Shown here in pieces: positions 55,824-64,000 of a DNA stretch of 64,000 bases. The notes under the pieces were generated by a model that was given only the letters and a program-made list of their open reading frames with translations, made no database searches and was not told where the DNA came from. A program made the position numbers and the translations under genes. How positions within the stretch are numbered: position 1 is the stretch's first letter; the number at the start of each line of letters is the position of its first letter. Origin of the DNA: Micromonospora sp. MW-13 (lineage in GTDB: Bacteria; Actinomycetota; Actinomycetes; Mycobacteriales; Micromonosporaceae); the NCBI RefSeq assembly GCF_003434305.1, contig NZ_QKKX01000030.1, forward strand, positions 1 to 64,000, read 5' to 3'.

Positions 55824-56813
55824 TCACCGGGGCACCGCCGCCGGGCCGCCGCCGGCCGTATCCGGCGAGGTCGCGGCGCTCGGCGCGACCTGTCCGGCCG
55901 ACGCCGGGCCGACGGGCGGTGACGACGCCGCGACCTTCGGTGCCGCTTCCGACGTTTCGCCCACCCCCGGCACCGGCCCGGTGTCGGCCGGCGGGCGGGC
56001 CACGTCGCGCTGTTCGGGCAGCGGCGGGGTGACCACCGCACGGTCCAGCCGGCGCAGCTCGGGGGCCGGGTCGACGGCCCGGATCCGGGGCCGGCCGGCC
56101 AGGTCCCGCAGCGCCTCCGGCGTGCCCCGCACCACCGCCGCGTACGCGCAGGCACACCCCGCCCGGTACGCCGCCGCCTCGCCCGCCGCGACCCGCGCCC
56201 CGGTCTCGTACCCCCGGCGCAGCTCGGGGTCGGCGGCGCCGGCGGCCCGGGCCCGCTGGTCGATGGCCTCGCGGTCCTTGCGGTCGGCCACCCCGGCCAT
56301 CCCGGCGGTCACGTCCTGCGGCAGCCACTGGACCGCCAGTCGGACGATCTCGGTCTGCCGGCCGGGCAGCGGCGCCCGGGCCACCACCTCCGCGACGGAC
56401 ACGCCGTCAAGCAGCGCTGGCAGCCCGCCCGGGGCGACGTACGCCGAGAACGCCACCAGCGCGTACGTGCCGGCCGGCGACCCGGCGGCCGACAGGGCGG
56501 CCAGCTCGGCCTCGGCGGCGCGCAGGTAGCCGGGGATCGGGTCGCCCGAGGCGATCCCGACCCGGGTCACCTCGCCCACCGTGCGGTCCCCCGCCGGCCG
56601 GTCCTGGCGGCTCGCCCATCCGGCGGTGAGCAGCACCGCCGCCACCGCCGCCACCGCGGCCGAGGTGAGCCAGCGGGGCAGCCGGCGGGCCGCTGCCGGC
56701 ACGGCCGGACCGGCGGCGGGGCCGGACGCGACGGCCGGCCCGGGGTCCGGGACCGGCAGCGGCTGGTCGTCGCGCGGCTGCTGGTCGGACTGCGGCGGTT
56801 CGGCAGCGCGCAC
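55824..56813 (-). CDS. single-pass membrane protein of unknown function
   Basis: Predicted protein of 329 aa. A Pro-rich cytoplasmic start (residues 1-48) is followed by one hydrophobic segment (TSAAVAAVAAVLLTAGWAS, about 50-68) and an exported Ala-rich helical domain to about residue 235, then a disordered tail. Two adjacent Cys (AGCACAYA) lie around residue 205. There is no lipobox, and no family was recognised. It precedes the MinD-like gene by 76 bp on the same strand, so the two may work together. Confidence 0.55.
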   Translation of the reverse strand: MRAAEPPQSDQQPRDDQPLPVPDPGPAVASGPAAGPAVPAAARRLPRWLTSAAVAAVAAVLLTAGWASRQDRPAGDRTVGEVTRVGIASGDPIPGYLRAAEAELAALSAAGSPAGTYALVAFSAYVAPGGLPALLDGVSVAEVVARAPLPGRQTEIVRLAVQWLPQDVTAGMAGVADRKDREAIDQRARAAGAADPELRRGYETGARVAAGEAAAYRAGCACAYAAVVRGTPEALRDLAGRPRIRAVDPAPELRRLDRAVVTPPLPEQRDVARPPADTGPVPGVGETSEAAPKVAASSPPVGPASAGQVAPSAATSPDTAGGGPAAVPR

Positions 56814-56856
56814 CGGGGCGGTCCCCCTCGTCGGATGAGTCTCGGCGGACGTCGGG

Positions 56857-57801
56857 TCAGTCGCGGAGGATCAGCAACGCCCGTTCCAGGTCGGCAGGGT
56901 AGTCGCTGACGAAGGTCACCTCGTCACCCGTCCGCGGGTGCAGGAAGCTCAGCGACCTCGCGTGCAGCCACTGCCGGTCCAGGCCCAGCCGGGCGGACAG
57001 CGTCGGGTCCGCGCCGTAGGTGAGATCGCCCACGCAGGGGTGCCGCAGGGCGGAGAAGTGCACCCGGATCTGGTGGGTCCGCCCGGTCTCCAGCCGGACG
57101 TCCAGCAGGCTCGCCGCCGGGAACGCCTCCAGCGTGTCGTAGTGGGTGACGCTGGGCTTGCCGCCGGAGACCACAGCCCACCGGTAGTCGTGGTTCGGGT
57201 GCCGGTCGATCGGGGCATCGATGGTCCCGCGCAGCGGGTCCGGGTGGCCCTGCACCACGGCGTGGTAGCGCTTCTCCACCTCGCGGTACTTGAAGGCGCG
57301 CTTCAGCGCGGTGTACGCCTGCTCGCTCTTGGCCACCACCATGATCCCGGTGGTCCCGACGTCGAGGCGGTGCACCACGCCCTGGCGCTCGGCGGCGCCG
57401 CTGGTGGAGATCCGGTGCCCGACGCCGGCCAGCCCGCCGATCACGGTCGGTCCGGTCCAGCCGGGGCTGGGGTGGGCCGCCACGCCCACCGGCTTGTCCA
57501 CCACCACGATGTCGTCGTCGGCGTACACCACGCGCAGGCCGGAAACCGCCTGCGGCACCACGGTCGGCGGGGCGACCGGGGCGGGCAGCGTCACCTCCAG
57601 CCACGAGCCGGCCTTGACCTTGTGCGAGTTGGGCCGCGCCGCGCCGTCGACCAGCGCGTCGCCGGCGTCGATCAGGGCCGCGGCGGCGGTGCGGGAGAGC
57701 CCGAAGAGCCGGGACACGGCCTGGTCGAGCCGCATCCCGTCCAGGCCGTCCGGCACCGGCAGGGACCGCTGGTCGCCGCCCGCGGCGAACGCCGCGGTCA
57801 T
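56857..57801 (-). CDS. rluD: RluD-family 23S rRNA pseudouridine synthase
   Basis: Predicted protein of 314 aa. Residues about 15-70 form an S4 RNA-binding domain ([20 protein letters not shown]). The catalytic domain carries [12 protein letters not shown] with the essential Asp (about residue 152), KRYHAVVQG and [10 protein letters not shown]. It converts uridines of 23S rRNA (positions 1911/1915/1917 in E. coli RluD) to pseudouridine; the exact site here is inferred. The ATG overlaps the lspA stop (ATGA), the normal actinobacterial lspA-rluD order. Confidence 0.9.
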   Translation of the reverse strand: MTAAFAAGGDQRSLPVPDGLDGMRLDQAVSRLFGLSRTAAAALIDAGDALVDGAARPNSHKVKAGSWLEVTLPAPVAPPTVVPQAVSGLRVVYADDDIVVVDKPVGVAAHPSPGWTGPTVIGGLAGVGHRISTSGAAERQGVVHRLDVGTTGIMVVAKSEQAYTALKRAFKYREVEKRYHAVVQGHPDPLRGTIDAPIDRHPNHDYRWAVVSGGKPSVTHYDTLEAFPAASLLDVRLETGRTHQIRVHFSALRHPCVGDLTYGADPTLSARLGLDRQWLHARSLSFLHPRTGDEVTFVSDYPADLERALLILRD

Positions 57802-58412
57802 GCCCGCTCCCGCTGCGCGGCCGGGGCCTCGTCGGCGGCCTTGTCCTTGCCGAGCCGGGAGCCGTCGCGCTGGCGCCCGGTGAGCTCCAGCGCCACGGCC
57901 AGCACCACGCCGCAGACCAGCGAGCTGTCGGCCAGGTTGAACACCGGCCACACCTGGCCGTACGGGTCGAAGAGGCTGATCATGTCGACCACGTGGCCGA
58001 CGAAGTGGCCGGGAGCGCGGAAGATCCGGTCGGCCAGGTTGCCCAGCGCCCCGCCGAGCACCAGGCCGAGCGAGACCGCCCAGGGCAGCGAGCGCAGCCG
58101 CAGCGCCATCCAGCCGATCCAGCCGATCACCGCGGTGGTGATCAGCGGAAAGACCCAGGTGTGGTCGGCGCCGATGCTCCACGCCGCCCCGCTGTTGCGG
58201 GTGAGGCTGAGGTAGACCGCTCCCCCGAGCAGCCTCACCGGCTCCCGGTCGCTGAGCGCGAGCAGGGCGAAGTGCTTGGTGAGCAGGTCGGCCAGGAACG
58301 CCACCAGGGCGACCGAGACGAGGATCACGATCGCCCGGCGCCGGGCGAGAGGCCCACTCCCGCCCGGCTCGGCGGTGCGGGTCTCGGACCCGGCGGGCGG
58401 TGTAGCCGTCAT
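57798..58412 (-). CDS. lspA: lipoprotein signal peptidase
   Basis: Predicted protein of 204 aa, the aspartyl membrane peptidase that removes signal peptides from diacylglyceryl-prolipoproteins. The two catalytic Asp are in GNLADRIFR (about residue 125) and FNLADSSLV (about 157), and four membrane helices fit. The ATG at 58412 has GGGGAG close upstream; a GTG 11 codons earlier (58445) is possible. The Ala/Arg-rich ends are longer than in E. coli LspA. It acts after Lgt, encoded at 21094. Confidence 0.93.
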   Translation of the reverse strand: MTATPPAGSETRTAEPGGSGPLARRRAIVILVSVALVAFLADLLTKHFALLALSDREPVRLLGGAVYLSLTRNSGAAWSIGADHTWVFPLITTAVIGWIGWMALRLRSLPWAVSLGLVLGGALGNLADRIFRAPGHFVGHVVDMISLFDPYGQVWPVFNLADSSLVCGVVLAVALELTGRQRDGSRLGKDKAADEAPAAQRERA

Positions 58413-58474
58413 CTGCTCCCCATCGACGCTCTCGGCGGTGATCACTCACCGTCCTGATCGGCCGGGGAGCGAGG

Positions 58475-58894
58475 TCAGCGCCGCTCCTCCAGCTGCTTGC
58501 ACTTCACGCAGAGGGTCGCCGACGGAAAGGCGGCGAGCCGCTCCACCGGGATCGGGTCGCCGCACCGCTCGCACCAGCCGTAGCCGCCCTCGTCGAGCCG
58601 CTCCAGCGCCCGCTCGACCTGCGCGATCCGTTCCCGGATGCTGTTGGCGAGTGAGATCTCCTGCTCCCGCTCGAACGTCTTGGTACCGGTGTCGGCCTGG
58701 TCGTCCCCGGCCGAGTCCGTCAGCCGGTCGCGCTGCAGCTCGGTGATCTCGCTCAGCGTCTGATCGTACTCGGCGCGCAACTCGTCCCGCCGGGCCGCCA
58801 GGGCCGCCCGGATCTTGTCGGTCTCCGCGGCGCTGCGGGTGGCCTTGGCCACCGGCTTGCGGCCGGCGGTCCTGGTGTCGGCTGGCTTCGCCAT
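58475..58894 (-). CDS. DksA/TraR-family zinc-finger protein
   Basis: Predicted protein of 139 aa. A long helical coiled-coil region (residues 20-95) is followed by a C4 zinc finger, [12 protein letters not shown] with [12 protein letters not shown] (C-x2-C ... C-x2-C, about 106-130). This is the DksA/TraR fold; such proteins can enter the RNA polymerase secondary channel. The ATG at 58894 has GGAG 5 nt upstream and is preferred over a longer frame. The leader upstream (58930-58952) contains a 10-bp stem-loop. It precedes lspA by 62 bp. Confidence 0.85.
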   Translation of the reverse strand: MAKPADTRTAGRKPVAKATRSAAETDKIRAALAARRDELRAEYDQTLSEITELQRDRLTDSAGDDQADTGTKTFEREQEISLANSIRERIAQVERALERLDEGGYGWCERCGDPIPVERLAAFPSATLCVKCKQLEERR

Positions 58895-59118
58895 CGTCGC
58901 TCCCTCGCGCCGCGGCGCCGCGGCGCTGCCGCGGCCCCTGGACAGGGGCCGCCGGCCTGGCGCCCCCAGGTAACAAAACGGGCGCACGGCAGCGATCGCC
59001 GTGCACTCCGGAGGTTGGCAAGAATACGGAACGTACAGGCGTCCGACAACGTGCCGCACCGCCGCCCCGCCATTCCGCCCCGAAAAGCCCTTAATTGGGC
59101 AAAAGGAACGCTAGCAGA

Positions 59119-60624
59119 TCAACCGTCGCGATCCTCGCCGTACTCGCCAAACCACCGAGCCAGGCGCCCCCGACGGCTGACCGCGCGCAGCCGTCGCTCG
59201 GTGGCGTCCCGCACCCCCGCCGTCGCGACGATCAGCAGGCTGTCGCCGGCCTTCAGCCGGGTGTCCGGGCCGGGCACGAAGCCCGCCCCGTCGCGCAGCA
59301 CCAGGGTCACCGAGGCACCCGCCGGCAGCCGCAGCTCGTCCACGTGCACCCCGGCCAGCCGCGACTGCGCAGGCACCTCGAGTTGCAGCAGGTCCGCCCG
59401 CATCCGCTCCAGCGGCGCGATCTCCACCCTGATCTCCGCCGGCTCGGCGGGCGCGGTCACCCTCAACCAGCGGGCGGCCGGGGCGAGCGTGCCGGCCTGG
59501 AGCAGGGTGAAGATGACCACCAGCACGAAGACCGCGTCGAAGAGCCGCTCCGCCCCCGGCACCCGCTCCGACAGCGGGATGGTCGCCAGCACGATCGGCA
59601 CCGCCCCGCGCAGCCCGGCCCAGGACAGGAACGCCTGGTCACGCAGGCCGAACCGGAACGGCCAGGCGGACACCGCCACCGACAGCGGCCGGGCGGCCAG
59701 CACCAGCGCCAGCCCGGCGACGACCGCCGGCAGCAGCGCCGCGTCCAGCCGACCCGGCGAGGCCAGCAGCCCCAGCAGGACGAACAGGCCGATCTGGGCC
59801 AGCCAGGCCAGCCCGTCGGCGAAGCCGAGGATGGCCTGCCGATGCGGCAGCCGGGCGTTGCCCAGCAGCACCCCCGCGACGTACACGGCCAGGAAGCCGG
59901 AGGCGTGCAGCACCGCGCCCGCCGCGTACGCGAGCACGGTGAAGCCGACCGCCGCGATCGGGTACAACCCTGCCGAGGGCAGCGCCGCCCGGCGCAACGC
60001 CGCCCGGCCGGCGAACCCGACGCCCAGCCCGACCGCGGCGCCCACCCCCAGCTCGTAGCCGAGCAGCAGGCCCTCGTACCACCACGGGTGGGCGGCATCG
60101 GTGGCCGAGCGGGACAGCAACACCACCAGCAGCACCACCGGGGCGTCGTTCATCCCCGACTCGGCCTCCAGGGTGGCGACCAGCCGGGGCGGCAGGCGCA
60201 GCCGGCGCAGGGTGGCGAAGACGGCGGCGGCGTCGGTGGACGAGAGCACCGCGCCGTAGAGCATCGCCAGCCGCCAGTCCAACCCGAGCAGCAGGTGCAC
60301 CGACAGGCCGACCACCAGGATGCTCACCACCACCCCGACGGTGGACAGCGCCGCGGCCAGCCCGAGCACCGGGCGCAGGGTGCTCCACCGGGCGGTCAGC
60401 CCGCCCTCGGCGATGATCACGATCAGGGCGCAGAAACCGAGGGTGCGGGTCAGCTCGACGTCGTCGAACCGGATGCCCAACCCGGACTCGCCGATCGCCA
60501 CGCCGAGCGCGAGGTAGACCAGGAGGCTCGGCACGCCCAGCCGGGTGGAGAACCGGACCGCGCCGACGGCCACCAGCAGCACCGCGGCGCCGAGCAGCAG
60601 TGCCAGGTCGAACCCGGGGGTCAT
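59119..60624 (-). CDS. potassium/proton antiporter (NhaP2/CvrA-like, CPA1)
   Basis: Predicted protein of 501 aa with about 12 membrane helices in residues 5-395. SSTDAAAVFATLR (about 128-140) and EAESGMNDAPVVLL (about 154-167) are the CPA1 ion-site motifs, with the acidic pair ND. The C-terminus (residues about 415-490) is a TrkA-C domain (LPAGASVTLVLRDGAGF), as in K/H antiporters that respond to nucleotides. This topology matches NhaP2. Selectivity for K over Na cannot be told from sequence. It lies 22 bp after a DUF167 gene that reads the same way... in the order antiporter, then DUF167 downstream is reversed: the DUF167 gene is upstream. Confidence 0.85.
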   Translation of the reverse strand: MTPGFDLALLLGAAVLLVAVGAVRFSTRLGVPSLLVYLALGVAIGESGLGIRFDDVELTRTLGFCALIVIIAEGGLTARWSTLRPVLGLAAALSTVGVVVSILVVGLSVHLLLGLDWRLAMLYGAVLSSTDAAAVFATLRRLRLPPRLVATLEAESGMNDAPVVLLVVLLSRSATDAAHPWWYEGLLLGYELGVGAAVGLGVGFAGRAALRRAALPSAGLYPIAAVGFTVLAYAAGAVLHASGFLAVYVAGVLLGNARLPHRQAILGFADGLAWLAQIGLFVLLGLLASPGRLDAALLPAVVAGLALVLAARPLSVAVSAWPFRFGLRDQAFLSWAGLRGAVPIVLATIPLSERVPGAERLFDAVFVLVVIFTLLQAGTLAPAARWLRVTAPAEPAEIRVEIAPLERMRADLLQLEVPAQSRLAGVHVDELRLPAGASVTLVLRDGAGFVPGPDTRLKAGDSLLIVATAGVRDATERRLRAVSRRGRLARWFGEYGEDRDG

Positions 60625-60646
60625 GCCGACCCGGGACGGGCAGCCG

Positions 60647-60946
60647 TCACCGGTCGGCCCCGTCGCGCAGCCGGCGCAGCGCCTGCGCCAGCTCCGGCGG
60701 CGGGCGCTCGACGAGAAAGAGCTTGTCCCGGCTGGCCGCGCCGGCCCGCAGCGACACGGCCGCCGGCCGGACGCCGAGCGCGTCGGCCAGCGCCCGCCGG
60801 GCCGCCTCGGTGGCCCGGCCGTCGACCGGCGGGGCGTTCACGGCGATCACCAGGGCCGGCCCGTGCGGGCCGTCGTGCCGGCCGCCGACCCGGGCCCGGG
60901 CGGCCCCCGGCTTCACCCGTACGGCGACGGTGAGCGTGTCGTCCAT
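60647..60946 (-). CDS. DUF167 (YggU) family protein
   Basis: Predicted protein of 99 aa, the whole of which is one DUF167 domain: VAVRVKPGAARARVGG near the start, then VIAVNAPPVDGRATEAARRA and SLRAGAASRDKLFLV, which are the most conserved parts. The small alpha/beta fold is of unknown function. The ATG at 60946 is 6 bp after the stop of the membrane protein gene at 60953. It lies directly upstream of the antiporter gene on the same strand. Confidence 0.88.
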   Translation of the reverse strand: MDDTLTVAVRVKPGAARARVGGRHDGPHGPALVIAVNAPPVDGRATEAARRALADALGVRPAAVSLRAGAASRDKLFLVERPPPELAQALRRLRDGADR

Positions 60947-60952
60947 CGGGGG

Positions 60953-61669
60953 TCAGAGCGGCCGGGCGTCGGCGAGCAGGAAGGTGTCCGGCGCGCAGCG
61001 GGCGCACGGGGTGAAGCCCAGCCGGACGGCCTCGGCCACCGGCAGCGGCTCGGCGTCACGGCCGAACAGGTGCGGGCAGTCGGCCAGGTGGTAGCGGGGG
61101 CGCCCGTCGACGACCTGGACCTCGGCGTCGAGCCGGGCGACCAGCGCGGCGTCCGGCGGGGACACCCGCAGCGCGGGCGGCTCGTCCGGCGGCACGGCGA
61201 CCTGGTCCGGGTCGGCCGGGCCGGCGTACGGATCGTCCTGGTCGGCGTACGGCTGCCCGTCGAAGGACAGGTCGTGCGGGCCCTCGGCCGGGTACGGCTG
61301 CCCGTCGGCGGGCGGGACGTGCGGGTCCTCCCCGACGGCCGACGAACCGGGTGATTGCCGCCACCCGGTGTCGTCGGCACCGCTCGTCGTAGGAACGTGC
61401 TGGACCGGGATGTCCGGTCCGGCCGGGGTGGGTTCCCCGGCCTCCGGGTCGTCGCCGGCCGGTCGCCGGCGGGCCCGGTGGGCGTCCGGGTCGGACCGCC
61501 CGGCTGCCGCCCGGGTGGCGGCTGCCTGGCGGGCACCGACCACCAACGCGACGGCGGCCAGCAGGCTGGCCGCGATGGAGGCGGCCAGCAGCAGGCTGGA
61601 GCCCCCGGTGAGGCCGACCACCAGAAGCACGACGGCGACGAGGATGAGCAGCAGGCTTGCGACTATCAC
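60953..61669 (-). CDS. membrane protein with C-terminal Cys/His cluster
   Basis: Predicted protein of 238 aa. Two hydrophobic segments (LLLILVAVVLLVVGLTGG and LLLAASIAASLLAAVALVVG) occupy residues 4-47. A long acidic Pro/Asp/Tyr-rich linker follows to about residue 170. The C-terminal domain (residues about 175-238) carries YHLADCPHLFG and FTPCARCAPD, a His-Cys-His plus C-x2-C arrangement like the zinc site of Ada-type N-terminal domains. Zinc or DNA binding is inference. The family is not recognised. Confidence 0.6.
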   Translation of the reverse strand: MIVASLLLILVAVVLLVVGLTGGSSLLLAASIAASLLAAVALVVGARQAAATRAAAGRSDPDAHRARRRPAGDDPEAGEPTPAGPDIPVQHVPTTSGADDTGWRQSPGSSAVGEDPHVPPADGQPYPAEGPHDLSFDGQPYADQDDPYAGPADPDQVAVPPDEPPALRVSPPDAALVARLDAEVQVVDGRPRYHLADCPHLFGRDAEPLPVAEAVRLGFTPCARCAPDTFLLADARPL

Positions 61670-61742
61670 GGCTCACCCCCGCCGCGTCGGATTCAGGTGG
61701 GCGCGGTCGGCGGTCGTCCCCACGACGACCGCCGCACCGGAA

Positions 61743-62543
61743 TCAGCGGCCCGACTCCAGAGCGCCGGAACGACCGCCGCCGTACGAGCCGGCGAGGCCG
61801 GCAGCCGCGAGGCCGTTGCTGCCCCCCACGGCCCGGTTGCCCTCGCGGGTCATCTCGGCCTCCAGGCCCTGGCCCCGGCCGTCGAGGTCGCGCAGCTGGC
61901 TCTCCAGGTACGCCTTGAGCCGGGTGCGGTACTCCCGCTCGAACTGCTTGAGCTCCTCGATGTGCTTCTGCAGCGCGGTGCGCTTGGCGTCCAGGCCGCC
62001 CATGGCCTCCTGGTGCCGCTGGCGGGCGTCGCGCTCCAGCGCGTCGGCCTTGGCGCGCGCCTCGCGGGTGACCTCCTCGGCCTTGGAACGGGCCTCGGAG
62101 AGCAGCTGGTCGGCCTCGCGACGGGCGTCGGAGACGTGGTCGTCGGCGGTGCGCTGGGCCATCATCAGCACCCGCAGCGCCTGCTGCTCGCCGTCGCCGG
62201 TCGCGGTCGCGCCGCCCTGGGCGCGGACCTGCTCCAGCTCCGCCTGCATCGCGCGGGCGGCCTGCTCGGCCGCCGCCTTGTCGCGCTGCACCCGGTCGAG
62301 CTGGGCCTTGACGTCGTTGAGCTCGGCGGCGAGCCGGGCGTCGCCGCCGGGGCCGGCGGGGGCACCGCCACGACCACCGCGCTCCACCTGGGCGCGCAGC
62401 TCGTTGTTCTCCTCGATCAGACGGGCAAGCTCACGCTCGACCTCGTCCAGGAAGGCGTCGACCTCCTCCTCGTCGTACCCCCGCTTGCCGATCGGCGGCT
62501 TTTTGAAGGCGACGTTGTGGACGTCGGCCGGGGTCAGCGGCAT
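61743..62543 (-). CDS. wag31: DivIVA/Wag31 polar growth protein
   Basis: Predicted protein of 266 aa. The N-terminal DivIVA domain is typical: [20 protein letters not shown] with [16 protein letters not shown] and a first coiled coil (residues about 35-60). A Gly-rich linker of about 20 residues and a long second coiled coil (about 80-245) follow. In actinomycetes the protein marks hyphal tips and directs cell-wall growth. GAGGAG lies 6 nt before the ATG. It sits downstream of yggT, sepF and yggS as in other actinobacteria. Confidence 0.93.
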   Translation of the reverse strand: MPLTPADVHNVAFKKPPIGKRGYDEEEVDAFLDEVERELARLIEENNELRAQVERGGRGGAPAGPGGDARLAAELNDVKAQLDRVQRDKAAAEQAARAMQAELEQVRAQGGATATGDGEQQALRVLMMAQRTADDHVSDARREADQLLSEARSKAEEVTREARAKADALERDARQRHQEAMGGLDAKRTALQKHIEELKQFEREYRTRLKAYLESQLRDLDGRGQGLEAEMTREGNRAVGGSNGLAAAGLAGSYGGGRSGALESGR

Positions 62544-62595
62544 CGAAACTCCTCGGGTCAGTTGCGGCCGCGTAGCGGGCTGGACCTGCGGGTGT

Positions 62596-62895
62596 TCACC
62601 CTAGGATCAGCCGCTTCAACACGAACTCCATCAGCACGAACAGGATAACCAGGAGCACAAGGGAGGCCAGGTCGATGCTCACGGTACCAATTCGCAGCGG
62701 AGGGATCACACGCCTCAACGCCTTGAGAGGCGGATCAGTGACGCTCCACACGGATTCCAGTCCCGCCGTCGCTCCCCGCCCCGGCTGCCAGCGGCGGCCA
62801 TAGGCAAGGACCGCGCTGAGGACAAACCGGGCCAGAAGAATGATCAGGAAGACATACAGAATCAGGTACAGGACTTGCAGCAGGATCGACAACAC
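62596..62895 (-). CDS. YggT family membrane protein
   Basis: Predicted protein of 99 aa with hydrophobic segments [20 protein letters not shown] and [20 protein letters not shown] joined by a loop with [15 protein letters not shown], the signature of the YggT family. It starts at GTG 29 bp after sepF and is followed by divIVA, an arrangement seen in many actinobacteria and linked to division site and envelope integrity. The precise function is unknown. Confidence 0.9.
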   Translation of the reverse strand: MLSILLQVLYLILYVFLIILLARFVLSAVLAYGRRWQPGRGATAGLESVWSVTDPPLKALRRVIPPLRIGTVSIDLASLVLLVILFVLMEFVLKRLILG

Positions 62896-62924
62896 AGCAG
62901 GCGACGTCCCTCGGTCGGGCGGGG

Positions 62925-63635
62925 CTAACTCAGGCTGAAGAACCCGCCCTCGGCAATCTTGGCCTTGTCCTCCGCGGTGACCTGGACGTTGGCCGGTGAG
63001 AGCAGGAACACCCGGTTGGTCACGCGCTCGATCGTACCGCGCAGGCCGAACGCCAACCCGGCGGCGAAGTCGACCAGTCGGCGGGCATCCGCCTCGTCCA
63101 TCTCGGTGAGATTGATGATCACTGGGACGCCGTCGCGGAAGTGCTCCCCGATCGTGCGGGCCTCCCGGTACGTGGTCGGGTGCAGCGTGGTGATCTGGTA
63201 CCGCTGCTCCTCCTCGGCCGGCGCCACCCGCTCCCGGCTCTGCGACTGCGGGGCCAGGGCCAGGTTGTCCCGGGTGTGGTAGGTCAGCGCGCCCGAGCCG
63301 TCGCCGGTGGAGTTGCGGGTGATCGACCGGACGCTGGACCGGTCGGGGCGCTCGCGCTCGACCCGCTCCGGCCGGTCGGACTCGGCCCGGTCGCCGTCCA
63401 GCGGGCGGCTCGCGGAACGCTCGGTCAGCCGACCCCGCTCCCCGGCCCGGGGCCGGGGAGCCGGCGGCTCGTCGGCCTCGTCGTCATCGTCGTCGGCGAA
63501 CTCCTCGGCGTACCGGCCCTGCCGGTAACGCGACTCGCGGTAGCCACCCTTGTCGTAGCCACCGTCGTCGTAGGCCCGCTCGTCGTCCTCCTCGACCAGA
63601 CCGAGCCAGACCCCCGCCTTGCGCAGTGCACCCAT
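62925..63635 (-). CDS. sepF: cell-division protein SepF
   Basis: Predicted protein of 236 aa. The N-terminal amphipathic helix [17 protein letters not shown] is the membrane anchor. A disordered acidic-then-basic linker runs to about residue 145. The C-terminal DUF552 fold ([35 protein letters not shown], residues about 150-236) dimerises and binds FtsZ. In actinobacteria lacking FtsA it tethers FtsZ to the membrane. GGAAGG lies about 7 nt before the ATG. It follows yggS by 192 bp. Confidence 0.93.
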   Translation of the reverse strand: MGALRKAGVWLGLVEEDDERAYDDGGYDKGGYRESRYRQGRYAEEFADDDDDEADEPPAPRPRAGERGRLTERSASRPLDGDRAESDRPERVERERPDRSSVRSITRNSTGDGSGALTYHTRDNLALAPQSQSRERVAPAEEEQRYQITTLHPTTYREARTIGEHFRDGVPVIINLTEMDEADARRLVDFAAGLAFGLRGTIERVTNRVFLLSPANVQVTAEDKAKIAEGGFFSLS

Positions 63636-63827
63636 CCCGCGCCCTTCCGTCCGCCGTGCGGCACGCGCCCCCGTGCCGTGTCGCTTCTCGCGAGTGGACT
63701 ACCAACTGCCCACCGGACCGGAGCGGCAATCCCCGGCCCGCGATTCGCGGTCTCGGGCCCTGCCCCCTGACAACGGGACGCCGCTCCTGAAACAACACTG
63801 ATGTAATTTGCTTCTCTCGCGGTCAGG

Positions 63828-64000
63828 CTACCGCAGCGTGGAACGCATTCCGAGCAACGCGCTGCCGACGCGGACATGTGTCGCGCCGTACCCGATCGCG
63901 GTTTCCAGGTCGCCGCTCATTCCGGCGGAGAGGGCGACCGCCTCCGGATGGGCGGCCCGGAACTCCCGCGCCACCTCGGCCAGCCGGGCGAACGCCCGCT
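63828..64000 (-). CDS. YggS-type PLP homeostasis protein, 3' end only
   Basis: The last 57 codons of a gene whose 5' part lies beyond the window. MSGDLETAIGYGATHVRVGS is the highly conserved C-terminal block of the YggS/PROSC family, which holds the phosphate group of PLP, and the protein ends GMRSTLR. These small PLP proteins control free PLP and the amino-acid pool. Its place before sepF is the usual one in actinobacteria (ftsZ-pgeF-yggS-sepF). Confidence 0.9.
   Translation of the reverse strand, partial: RAFARLAEVAREFRAAHPEAVALSAGMSGDLETAIGYGATHVRVGSALLGMRSTLR

Noticed and set aside
59119..60946. Wording on gene order in the antiporter entry
   Set aside because: To be plain: on the minus strand the DUF167 gene (60946 to 60647) comes first and the antiporter gene (60624 to 59119) follows 22 bp later; the last sentence of that entry should be read this way.
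63240..63256. Another copy of the GCGACTGCGGGGC repeat core inside sepF
   Set aside because: Only 13 bp match and they lie in codons of a conserved protein, so chance is the better explanation.

Overview
The window is very GC-rich, rich in GTG/TTG starts, and carries a divIVA(wag31)-yggT-sepF-yggS cluster, a bifunctional priA and an actinobacterial his/trp layout. This points to a filamentous actinomycete of the Micromonosporaceae, most likely Micromonospora or a close relative. The genus is inferred from gene content and order, not from a database match. The ends are cut: yggS runs off the right edge, and no complete gene was recognised in the first 186 bases.

Layout. 1-3400: an accessory stretch of small unknown genes, an AlpA-like helix-turn-helix protein and a PIN-domain toxin with a probable antitoxin. 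3596-5650: a LysR regulator divergent from a D-amino-acid oxidase, with an LTTR-type palindrome and repeated hairpins between them. 5679-9095: a two-gene unit of a membrane protein and an FtsK/SpoIIIE-type ATPase. 9310-11866: two divergent secreted hydrolases (SGNH lipase and M1-like peptidase). 11867-12595: a 0.7-kb noncoding block with a strong hairpin, 17-bp inverted repeats and three families of short tandem repeats. 12594-18822: gltD-gltB (glutamate synthase). 18968-21077: GNAT acetyltransferase and FAD monooxygenase. 21094-25394: trpC-trpB-trpA-lgt. 26096-29603: an NTase-HisI fusion, trpE and the Trp-associated membrane protein. 29692-44920: a block of about 15 kb that separates hisI from hisF. 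It holds an aldo/keto reductase with a truncated MerR remnant, an ABC-TetR efflux operon, a gene with an iron box, a predicted heterodimeric ABC exporter, a terpene synthase, a long-chain acyl-CoA ligase and a yczR/yczE pair. 44955-52326: hisD-hisC-hisB-(56-aa membrane protein)-hisH-(107-aa protein)-priA-ridA-MDR, then hisF. 52433-58894: LonN-like protein, DUF2567 protein, MinD/ParA-like ATPase, rluD, lspA and a DksA/TraR-type zinc-finger protein. 59119-64000: an antiporter, a DUF167 protein, a membrane protein, and divIVA, yggT, sepF, yggS.

How the genes work together. Most his and trp genes lie on the minus strand with 4-bp stop/start overlaps, and no separate trpF is present. PriA (47223-47948) probably catalyses both the HisA and TrpF isomerisations, tying the two pathways together. 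gltBD supplies glutamate. lgt and lspA handle lipoprotein maturation. DivIVA and SepF serve polar growth and division.

Regulation visible in the sequence includes a good IdeR/DmdR iron box at 34016-34034, an LTTR box at 4515-4529, a palindrome in front of the ABC-TetR operon, and a recurring TAnnnT hexamer 6-7 nt upstream of the start codon of seven genes, which suggests leaderless transcripts. Intergenic tandem repeats are unusually common: 13, 15, 18, 19 and 54-56 bp units at four places.
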